Positions 1 to 5,822 of a stretch of DNA of 5,911 nucleotides are shown here, one piece after another. Under the pieces are notes generated by a model. That model did no database searches and had not been told where the DNA came from. It saw only the letters and a list, made by a program, of their open reading frames with translations. The DNA is from Nitrosarchaeum sp. (GTDB taxonomy: Archaea > Thermoproteota > Nitrososphaeria > Nitrososphaerales > Nitrosopumilaceae): the NCBI GenBank assembly GCA_013140415.1, contig JABFSW010000163.1:1-5911 (forward strand), read 5' to 3'. Every line of letters begins with the position of its first letter. The stretch's first letter is position 1. The position numbers and the translations under genes were made by a program.

Positions 1-27
1 CATTAGATCCATAATAAACTAATTTTT

Positions 28-52
28 ACTAAATTTGCTTTAGTGATTTAAT
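28..52 (+). promoter_or_regulatory. Candidate promoter of the three-gene operon
   Basis: Two AT-rich TATA-like stretches precede the first gene: ACTAAATTTG at 28-37 and TTTAAT at 47-52. In archaea the TATA box lies about 26-27 bases before the transcription start. The first stretch would therefore start transcription near 60, giving an almost leaderless mRNA for the ATG at 66. No Shine-Dalgarno sequence is visible before that ATG, which agrees with a leaderless transcript. In a window this AT-rich such matches arise easily by chance, so this is a weak call. Confidence 0.25.
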
Positions 53-65
53 TTTCATAATACAA

Positions 66-314
66 ATGATTATATCCATAATTGTGAGAAATCACTCAAT
101 CTTGAGAAATATCAATTGGTTAGTACTTGGAATGATTATAATTGGCGGATTTTATTTGCAAGACGCTTATGCCTACATAGATCCTGGTAGTGGAAGTATG
201 ATGATTCAAGTCATAATCGGAGCACTAGTTGGAGTAGGTATTACATTAAAAATTTATTGGTACAAGTTTAAAGAAAAGATTTTACGAATTAATAAAAAAG
301 ATGACAAACCATAG
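66..314 (+). CDS. Small membrane protein with YIDPGSGS signature
   Basis: This gene encodes 82 residues with two hydrophobic segments. The first, at about 17-36, ends in AYA just before the signature Y37-I-D-P-G-S-G-S44 and resembles a signal peptide or a first membrane helix. The second, at about 45-65, is a clear membrane helix. A basic, lysine-rich tail follows (K67 onward). The Y-(I/L)-D-P-G-(T/S)-G-S motif followed by one helix recalls uncharacterised bacterial miniproteins encoded beside methyltransferase and sulfatase-like genes, which is the arrangement here. This is recalled, not searched. The ATG at 66 gives the full N-terminal helix; an internal ATG at 132 would shorten it to about 60 residues. 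The 3' end overlaps the next gene by 14 bases, so the two are co-transcribed. The function is unknown. A structural or adaptor role in a membrane complex with the two downstream proteins is inferred from position only. Confidence 0.8.
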   Translation: MIISIIVRNHSILRNINWLVLGMIIIGGFYLQDAYAYIDPGSGSMMIQVIIGALVGVGITLKIYWYKFKEKILRINKKDDKP

Positions 315-1686
315 AGTAGAAAGTTCTTTTAGAGATCCTAGTGGTTTTCTTTTTTTACAGAACAACATACTGTATCGGCAGATAAATCAATCTTACAAAG
401 AAAACTATGATCATCTGATGAATTCAGGTTTGTATAAGAAATTAGTTGATGTGGAGTTACTCATACCGCACAAAGAAATAAGCATTGCTCCATCTAATCC
501 TCAAATTGCTTACAAAATAATTCAACCTGAATTCATTTCATTCATATCATACCCGTATGAATGGTGTTTTAGTCAGATAAAGCAAGCAGCATTAACTACA
601 ATTGAGATCCAAAAAATCGCATTAGAATATGGTATGACACTTAAGGATTGTAGTGCATATAACATACAATTTAGAAATTATAAGCCAGTTCTTATTGACA
701 CGTTGGCCTTTGAAAAATACCAAGAAGGTCAAATTTGGAAAGGATATAGACAGTTCTGCCAGCATTTTCTTGCTCCTTTGGCGTTAATGAGTCATAGAGA
801 TATCAGGCTAAATCAGCTACTTAGGATCTACATAGACGGCATACCACTTGAACTAGCAAGCAAACTGCTTCCCATGAGAACTCATTTGATGTTTTCTCTA
901 TTTGCACACTTACATGCTCATGCAAAAAGTCAAAAACGTTATGAGAGCAAGGAGATTAAAATAAAGAATTATAATTTGAGCAAGAGATCTTTTATCGGCA
1001 TTATCGAAAGCTTGCATTCAACAATAAAAAAGCAGAACTGGCATCCAGAGGGAACAGAGTGGGGAGATTATTATTCAGATACCAATTATTCAGAATCTTC
1101 TTTTGAACAAAAAAAGAAGATCATATCATCATTGCTTGAGAGGATCAATCCAAAATCGCTTTGGGACATAGGATCTAACACAGGAATATTTAGTAGAATA
1201 GCAAGTAAAAAAGGAGTTCAGACTATTTCGTTTGATGTAGATCCTGTAGCAGTGGAAAAAAACTTCATAGAATGTACTAAAAAAAAAGATTTGAATCTTC
1301 TCCCACTTTTGATAGATTTGACTAATCCAAGTCCAGACATAGGTTGGCATAATCAAGAAAGAATATCTTTCATAAAAAGAGGACCGGCAGATGTAATTCT
1401 TGCCCTTGCTCTGATTCACCATCTTGCAATATCAAATAATGTTCCACTTGACATGATTGGAGAGTTTTTTGCAAAAAACTGCAAGCATCTAATAATAGAG
1501 TTTGTCCCAAAAGAAGATTCCCAAGTAAGGCGTTTGCTTGCAACACGAGAAGATGTGTTTACAGATTATACTCAAGATAATTTTGAAACCCAATTCAAAA
1601 AAGTCTTCACCATACAAGACAAGTTAAAGATAGATGATTCTCAGAGAACAATTTATTATATGCAAAAGAAAGATCTATCTAATTGA
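301..1686 (+). CDS. Two-domain class I SAM-dependent methyltransferase with kinase-like N-terminal motif
   Basis: The C-terminal half (about 275-455) is a class I methyltransferase. Motif I is D289-I-G-S-N-T-G295, the acidic SAM-ribose region is F311-D-V-D314, and a motif IV-like strand starts at D364 and runs into H373-H374. The stretch from E400 (EFVPKEDSQVRRLL) to Y423 looks like a conserved family signature. The N-terminal half (about 8-215) is not a methyltransferase. It contains FRDPSGFLF (10-18), then L-K-D116-C-S-A-Y-N121 followed by L-I-D133, which resembles the catalytic loop and metal-binding Asp of kinase-like folds. W146-x3-YRQFCQHFLAPLAL (149-162) follows. I recall similar proteins annotated as NoeA-related or methyltransferases near sulfatase genes. 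The protein is probably cytoplasmic, with no signal peptide or membrane helix. The ATG at 301 lies inside the end of the miniprotein gene and has no Shine-Dalgarno sequence. The stop overlaps the next start by 4 bases. The substrate is unknown; a glycan or lipid-linked precursor is inferred from context. Confidence 0.85.
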   Translation: MTNHRVESSFRDPSGFLFLQNNILYRQINQSYKENYDHLMNSGLYKKLVDVELLIPHKEISIAPSNPQIAYKIIQPEFISFISYPYEWCFSQIKQAALTTIEIQKIALEYGMTLKDCSAYNIQFRNYKPVLIDTLAFEKYQEGQIWKGYRQFCQHFLAPLALMSHRDIRLNQLLRIYIDGIPLELASKLLPMRTHLMFSLFAHLHAHAKSQKRYESKEIKIKNYNLSKRSFIGIIESLHSTIKKQNWHPEGTEWGDYYSDTNYSESSFEQKKKIISSLLERINPKSLWDIGSNTGIFSRIASKKGVQTISFDVDPVAVEKNFIECTKKKDLNLLPLLIDLTNPSPDIGWHNQERISFIKRGPADVILALALIHHLAISNNVPLDMIGEFFAKNCKHLIIEFVPKEDSQVRRLLATREDVFTDYTQDNFETQFKKVFTIQDKLKIDDSQRTIYYMQKKDLSN

Positions 1687-3254
1687 ATAACATCAAATCC
1701 ATCATAATTCATCCTTTTCTATTTGTATTTTTTCCTATAATTTACACATATTCAAATAATTTGCAAGAACTAATTCCAAGTGATCTTTTACAACCTAGTT
1801 TGTACATCATAGTTTTTTTATCAATTATTTTATTTGTTTCAAAATTAATTTTTAAAGATTGGTTAAAAGTTGGACTAATAACATCGTTAGTTATTGGTTT
1901 GGTTTTTTCATATGGCTACATCTATCAAGCAATAGCAGGTTTTACAGTAGGGGGAATTGTATTAGGCAGACATGTATTTTTGATAATACCATATGTGATC
2001 GCTTTAATTGCAGGTAGTTACTATATTTTCAAAGCAAAAAAAAGATTTGAAAACATTACAAAAATTTTAAACGTTGTAGCAATAACTCTAATTTCTATGT
2101 CTATAATCAATATAGGAATATACATGATCAACAATAATGACATAGAAATAATATCTCATACAGATACTGACATGAATTCTTTCAAGGAGGAAGATGTACC
2201 AACAAAGAAATACAATAAAGATATGCTATCCCTTATTGGTGAACCTGATTACTATCCTGACGTTTATTACGTAGTTTTTGATGGTTATGGAGGTACAGAT
2301 AGCTTAAAAAAAGATTTGAATTATGACAATACCAAGTTTGTACAGTCGCTTGAAGAGCGGGGATTTTTTGTTGCTAAACATCCTCACAGTAATTATCCAG
2401 CAACATTTCTATCTATTCCATCTACTTTCAATATGAAATATCTTAATTATCTATCTGATATACTAGGTGTAGAATCTAAAGACCAGATTACTCCTATGAA
2501 ACTGATGAACAATTCGACATCTATGCAAATTTTGAAATCAAAAGGATACAAGACAGTAAGTTTTTTGACTTCGAGTTTTGAAATTAATACAGATGTTAAA
2601 CTGTGTCCAGGTGACAAAATATTACTACCAAACAAGCTAACGCAATCTATCGGTAAGATTAGCATATTTGTTTATTTTATTAATTGGCAGTCTACTGAAT
2701 ATCTTAGAGATCAACAATTATGCTTTTTTTCAGAATTGCCTGAAATTCACAAATCACTTGATGAGCCGGTATTTGTAATTGGACATATCATATTACCTCA
2801 TCCACCGAATATGTTTGGTCCTAATGGAGAACATGTAATTCCAAGAGATACTTGGACTGTTTGGGGCGACGAGAGAGATAAGCGAAGTTACATTGATACT
2901 CTACAATATGGAAATTTAAGGGCTTTAGAATTTATTGATAAAATTTTGAATGAAACTAAACAGCCACCTATTATCATAATAGCATCAGATCATGGAACAG
3001 ACTATGGTTTTGATTGGAATGATCCAGATGATGTTATGCTAAAACAAAGATACAATAATTTTATTGCAATTTACACACCTGATGGAAAAGATATGTTATA
3101 TGACACGATGACTCCAGTTAATACATTTAGAATTATTTTTAATGCAAATTTTAATGGAAATTACACATTATTGAATGACTCATCATATTGGAGTAATTAT
3201 GATAAACCATATGTGATTACAGATATTACAGAAAATATTAAAGAAAATAATTAG
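1683..3254 (+). CDS. Membrane-anchored sulfatase-like (alkaline phosphatase fold) hydrolase/transferase
   Basis: This gene encodes 523 residues. About five membrane helices come first (roughly 7-23, 37-57, 62-81, 97-116, 128-149), then a linker and a large C-terminal catalytic domain (about 190-515), probably on the outer face. The domain carries alkaline phosphatase superfamily landmarks: metal-binding D200-G in VVFDGYGG, a probable nucleophile T241 in SNYPATFLS, a histidine region GHIILPHPP (367-375), and D436-H437-G in IASDHGTD. The closing segment PVNTFRIIFNANF (478-490) looks family-specific. The classical sulfatase C/S-x-P-x-R motif is absent, so a phospho-group transferase or phosphodiesterase is at least as likely as a sulfatase. 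The TTG start at 1683 overlaps the TGA of the methyltransferase gene (TTGA). The next Met is residue 138 and would remove four helices, so the TTG start is well supported. The TAG stop directly abuts the convergent gmd stop. Substrate unknown; surface polymer or lipid head group is inferred. Confidence 0.85.
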   Translation: MNNIKSIIIHPFLFVFFPIIYTYSNNLQELIPSDLLQPSLYIIVFLSIILFVSKLIFKDWLKVGLITSLVIGLVFSYGYIYQAIAGFTVGGIVLGRHVFLIIPYVIALIAGSYYIFKAKKRFENITKILNVVAITLISMSIINIGIYMINNNDIEIISHTDTDMNSFKEEDVPTKKYNKDMLSLIGEPDYYPDVYYVVFDGYGGTDSLKKDLNYDNTKFVQSLEERGFFVAKHPHSNYPATFLSIPSTFNMKYLNYLSDILGVESKDQITPMKLMNNSTSMQILKSKGYKTVSFLTSSFEINTDVKLCPGDKILLPNKLTQSIGKISIFVYFINWQSTEYLRDQQLCFFSELPEIHKSLDEPVFVIGHIILPHPPNMFGPNGEHVIPRDTWTVWGDERDKRSYIDTLQYGNLRALEFIDKILNETKQPPIIIIASDHGTDYGFDWNDPDDVMLKQRYNNFIAIYTPDGKDMLYDTMTPVNTFRIIFNANFNGNYTLLNDSSYWSNYDKPYVITDITENIKENN

Positions 3255-4256
3255 TTAATTTCTGTTTATACTTATATCGAAAGGATCCACATAATGTCTA
3301 AAGTAGTCAATGTCATGCTCTACCATCATCTTAACTAATTCCTTAAAATTTACTTTAGGCTTCCACCCTAATTCCTTTTTTGCTTTTGATGGATCGCCTA
3401 CCAAGTCATCAATATCAAGTGGTCTAATGAATTCTGGATCGATTTCTACTAAATCATGCCAATCTCCCAAACCAGCAATTTCTGATGCTAATGAGAGAAA
3501 TTCTTCTACAGAATGAGATTCACCAGTAGCAATAACATAATCATCTGGAGTTTTTTGTTGAAGCATCATCCACATAGCTTCTACATAATCTCCTGCAAAA
3601 CCCCAATCTCGCTTAGCTTTTAAATTTCCTAAACTTATTTTCGTCTTTTTTTTGAATTTAATTTGAGCAATTTCATAGCTAATTCTCCTAGTTACAAATT
3701 CAAGACCACGTAAAGGAGATTCATGATTAAATAATATTCCACAGCTAGCAAAAATACCATAAGCTTCTCGGTAATGTTTTGTCATATTATGAGCAAAGAC
3801 TTTAGCTACTCCATAGGGACTTCGTGGTAAGAATGGAGAATTTTCATTTTTAATTTCAGGATAGTTACCAAACATTTCGCTAGATGATGCATGATAGAGT
3901 TTGATATTCGGGGTAAGTTGTTTTATTGCTTCAAGAACTCTCAGAGTACCTAACCCAGTAATATCGGAAGTTAGAATGGGTTGACTAAAAGATGTACCAA
4001 CAAATGATTGTGCCGCTAAATTATAAATTTCGTCTGGATCTGATTTTTTAATTGCATTTTGTATTGACCCTTGATCTGCAAGATCCGCTTTAATTGTATG
4101 AACTAGATCAAATATTTTGATTTCTTCTAAACGTTCAAAACATTTATGACTTGTGCGTCTAAAGGTACCAAACACTTCATAGTTCTTTTTTAACAGAAAA
4201 TCTGCCAGATAAGTTCCATCTTGTCCAGTAACTCCAAGAATCAGTGCTTTTTTCAA
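3255..4256 (-). CDS. gmd: GDP-mannose 4,6-dehydratase
   Basis: This is an extended short-chain dehydrogenase that converts GDP-D-mannose to GDP-4-keto-6-deoxy-D-mannose, the branch point to GDP-fucose, GDP-rhamnose and GDP-perosamine. The 333 residues are close to the family norm of about 340-370. Visible motifs are the Rossmann loop G8-V-T-G-Q-D-G14, the NADP-type R33-R-T-S, the NLAAQSFVG stretch (79-87), the catalytic S125-S-E127 region, and Y148-x3-K152. FNHESPLRG (176-184) with VTRRIS, RDWGFAGDYVEAMW (216-229) and RPLDIDDLVGDPSKA (278-292) are characteristic of Gmd rather than of the related reductases. The usual SPRRG reads SPLRG here. The start is TTG: an in-frame TAA lies a few codons upstream, and the protein begins with the conserved KKALILGVTG strand. 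An AGAGG lies 12 bases before the TTG, rather far for a ribosome binding site. The gene diverges from the aminotransferase gene and ends flush against the sulfatase-like gene. Confidence 0.93.
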   Translation of the reverse strand: MKKALILGVTGQDGTYLADFLLKKNYEVFGTFRRTSHKCFERLEEIKIFDLVHTIKADLADQGSIQNAIKKSDPDEIYNLAAQSFVGTSFSQPILTSDITGLGTLRVLEAIKQLTPNIKLYHASSSEMFGNYPEIKNENSPFLPRSPYGVAKVFAHNMTKHYREAYGIFASCGILFNHESPLRGLEFVTRRISYEIAQIKFKKKTKISLGNLKAKRDWGFAGDYVEAMWMMLQQKTPDDYVIATGESHSVEEFLSLASEIAGLGDWHDLVEIDPEFIRPLDIDDLVGDPSKAKKELGWKPKVNFKELVKMMVEHDIDYFRHYVDPFDISINRN

Positions 4257-4467
4257 TTTATTATCAATCCTCTTTGTTTAATGTTAACTAAAAAAATTTT
4301 TCTTTTATTATTTTGATTAGTGTTATTAGAAATTTGCAATGTTTTATTATTGTTCTTTTTGTGTGAAAAAATACAAATATTTAGCAATATGGGCTCATCT
4401 TTTAATTCCTCAATTAAATCAATCCTCAGAACTAACACTTAAAATTTAAGATAAAGATAACAAGATT
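4257..4467. promoter_or_regulatory. Divergent intergenic region between gmd and the aminotransferase gene
   Basis: This 211-base, very AT-rich region must drive both divergent genes. Going right, the palindrome CTTAAA-A-TTTAAG at 4438-4450 centres about 24 bases before the ATG at 4468. That is near the spacing of an archaeal TATA box for a leaderless transcript. Going left, A/T tracts at 4289-4315 could act as the gmd TATA element, but no box stands out. The 10-mer ATCAATCCTC occurs twice (4263-4272 and 4418-4427), once near each gene. A minus-strand GTG-initiated reading frame of 61 codons (4438-4253) crosses the region, but its low-complexity Asn/Lys/Ile content argues against a real gene. 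Confidence 0.45.
4438..4450 (+). promoter_or_regulatory. Candidate TATA element of the aminotransferase gene
   Basis: CTTAAAATTTAAG is a perfect 6-base inverted repeat around a single A. It lies about 24 bases before the aminotransferase ATG, where an archaeal TATA box would sit if the transcript starts at or next to the ATG. No convincing Shine-Dalgarno sequence lies between it and the ATG. It could instead be a small operator or a chance AT palindrome. Confidence 0.35.
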
Positions 4468-5565
4468 ATGATTCAGTGGGCACCGCCTTCTTTGGAAAAA
4501 GAGGAAATTGAATCAGTGTCAAGAGTCTTGAAATCAAAATGGTTAACTCAGGGAAAAATAACCTATGAATTTGAAAAGAAAGTTGCACAGTACGTTGGTG
4601 CAAAGTACTGTGTAATGGTGAACAATGGTACTTCTGCTCTGATATGTTCACTTCTCTCCCATAACATTAAACCAGGTGACGAAGTTATTGTCCCATCATT
4701 TACTTTTGTTGCTACTGTTAATGCTGTTCTTAGTGTAGGGGCAAAACCCATTCTTGTTGATTCTAATCCATCAACTTTCAATACGGAAATTGATTTAATT
4801 AAACCGTATATAACAAAGAAAACGAAAGCAATTATTCCTGTAGATGTTTCAGGAATGCCTGTTGATATAAAAAAATTCAGAGAATTTTCTCAAAGCAATA
4901 ATTTGATCCTTATTGAAGATGCTGCGGAAGGAATAGGTGCAGAATATAAAAATAAAAAAATTGGTTCTTTTGGACATTCTACAATTTTCAGTTTTCATAT
5001 GGCTAAAGTCATTACATCTGTAGAAGGAGGATGTATTGTAACTAACGATAAAGATATTGCAGAAAAACTCAGACTAATAAGATCCCACGGCTCTAAAGTT
5101 CCATATGATTCCAGAACATTTGGTTTAAATTTTAGAATTTCTGATCTACATTCTGCAATAGGTTTAGCTCAAATAAAGAAAATTAAAAAATTTTTAAAAC
5201 ATAGAAATAATCTTGCTAAAATTTATAGAGAGGAGATTAAAGATCATAAATTTCAAACAGTTCCTGATTACGTAACGTTGCATCCTTACATGTTGTTTGG
5301 TATTCTAACTCATCCAAAAGATAGAGATGGAATTAATAAAATCTTAAACAAAAACCATATCGAAACAAGAATTTGTTGGCCTCCTATTCATATGCAACAA
5401 TACCATTCAAAAATATTTAAAACTAGGAAAATCAAAAATGCTGAAGAAATTTACTCACGAATAATCAATTTACCTATGGGAAATGGACTTGATTTGTCGG
5501 ATGTAATGTGCGTAGTCGATATAATGAAAAAGGTAAAAAACAAATTTAATTCATATGCAGATTAA
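4468..5565 (+). CDS. DegT/DnrJ/EryC1/StrS family PLP-dependent sugar aminotransferase
   Basis: This cytoplasmic aminotransferase is expected to transfer an amino group, usually from glutamate, to a nucleotide-linked keto-sugar. At 365 residues it has normal family length. PLP-site features are the cofactor-phosphate loop N53-G-T-S56, the strand DEVIVPSFTFVATVNAV (71-87), D151 in IEDAAEGIGA, and the Schiff-base lysine K180 in FSFHMAKVITSVEGG. GLNFRISDLHSAIGLAQ (219-235) is the conserved dimer and active-site loop. The ATG at 4468 starts directly before the family's usual first motif (I-x-W-A-P-P-S-L). It diverges from gmd, whose product GDP-4-keto-6-deoxy-mannose is the substrate of GDP-perosamine synthase, so that role is attractive. 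The sequence alone does not separate it from UDP- or dTDP-sugar aminotransferases. It may be monocistronic here, since a T-run follows at 5654 and no gene follows closely on its strand. Confidence 0.92.
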   Translation: MIQWAPPSLEKEEIESVSRVLKSKWLTQGKITYEFEKKVAQYVGAKYCVMVNNGTSALICSLLSHNIKPGDEVIVPSFTFVATVNAVLSVGAKPILVDSNPSTFNTEIDLIKPYITKKTKAIIPVDVSGMPVDIKKFREFSQSNNLILIEDAAEGIGAEYKNKKIGSFGHSTIFSFHMAKVITSVEGGCIVTNDKDIAEKLRLIRSHGSKVPYDSRTFGLNFRISDLHSAIGLAQIKKIKKFLKHRNNLAKIYREEIKDHKFQTVPDYVTLHPYMLFGILTHPKDRDGINKILNKNHIETRICWPPIHMQQYHSKIFKTRKIKNAEEIYSRIINLPMGNGLDLSDVMCVVDIMKKVKNKFNSYAD

Positions 5566-5653
5566 GTATTTATAAATATAATCATAGTTAATTCTTTGAT
5601 TAAATTTAGTAAATAAATGCTTAAAAAATAATAATCAGATTTCTATGTCTTAA

Positions 5654-5660
5654 TTTTTTT
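5654..5660 (+). terminator. Candidate T-run terminator after the aminotransferase gene
   Basis: A run of seven T follows the aminotransferase stop by about 90 bases. Archaeal RNA polymerase commonly terminates at T-rich tracts without a hairpin. The surrounding AT content makes chance runs likely. Confidence 0.3.
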
Positions 5661-5682
5661 AAATATTAATAATTTGATGTGA

Positions 5683-5710
5683 GCAAAATTTCCATAGGAT
5701 GGAAAATTGC
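5683..5710. repeat. Imperfect inverted repeat
   Basis: The arms are TTTCCAT (5689-5695) and ATGGAAA (5699-5705), separated by a 3-base loop AGG. They extend outward through a small internal loop to GCAA (5683-5686) and TTGC (5707-5710). An RNA of either strand could fold into a hairpin of 7 plus 4 pairs. It lies outside any supported gene, between the aminotransferase gene and the right edge. Confidence 0.5.
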
Positions 5711-5722
5711 TAAAAAAATTAT

Positions 5723-5743
5723 CTATTTTTGAATTAAAAATAG
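5723..5743. repeat. Perfect 8-base inverted repeat
   Basis: The arms CTATTTTT (5723-5730) and AAAAATAG (5736-5743) flank a 5-base loop GAATT. The stem is mostly A-T and therefore weak as RNA. It lies 12 bases after another inverted repeat. It could be part of a transcription-end region, a protein-binding site or a chance product of base composition. Confidence 0.4.
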
Positions 5744-5789
5744 TATCAACATTACATGCCTTTGCTAATGCTGGATATAGCACTCTCGT

Positions 5790-5796
5790 AAAAAAA
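5790..5796 (-). terminator. Candidate minus-strand T-run terminator
   Basis: Seven A on the plus strand give a T7 run in a minus-strand transcript, 27 bases beyond the TAG at 5823-5825 of the possible partial minus-strand gene. Its position suits archaeal T-tract termination, but depends on that gene being real. Confidence 0.25.
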
Positions 5797-5822
5797 TAAT
5801 ATGAGCTTAAGAAATTATTTTC

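Larger units (their letters stand above)
5566..5822. other. Non-coding tail with T-runs, inverted repeats and short ORF remnants
   Basis: No complete gene can be supported between the aminotransferase stop and the possible minus-strand gene end at 5823. The stretch is very AT-rich. It contains a 7-T run at 5654-5660, two tandem inverted repeats (5683-5710 and 5723-5743), and a 7-A run at 5790-5796, which is a T-run on the minus strand. A short plus-strand open stretch from about 5698 to 5788 reads IFELKIVSTLHAFANAGYS near its end and then stops; it may be a degraded gene fragment or chance. Confidence 0.5.

Noticed and set aside
1129..1422. Minus-strand open frame of 97 codons
   Set aside because: It lies wholly inside the methyltransferase domain on the other strand, and its aromatic and Ser-rich product looks like a shadow of that coding sequence.
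2447..2665. Minus-strand open frame of 72 codons
   Set aside because: It lies wholly within the sulfatase-like gene, whose reading frame carries clear conserved motifs.
1683..3254. Classical arylsulfatase
   Set aside because: The C/S-x-P-x-R activation motif is not present; the visible residues fit a Thr-nucleophile member of the wider superfamily.
3310..3516. Plus-strand open frame of 68 codons
   Set aside because: It is antisense to the conserved C-terminal part of gmd, and its Ser-rich product is typical of a shadow frame.
4253..4438. Minus-strand frame of 61 codons from a GTG, overlapping the gmd start as TTGA
   Set aside because: The product is low-complexity (rich in Asn, Lys and Ile), has no recognisable motif, and lies where both divergent promoters must be. 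The tidy 4-base overlap with gmd is suggestive but not enough.
4466..4781. Two minus-strand open frames of 61 and 72 codons
   Set aside because: Both are antisense to the conserved N-terminal PLP domain of the aminotransferase and show no motif of their own.
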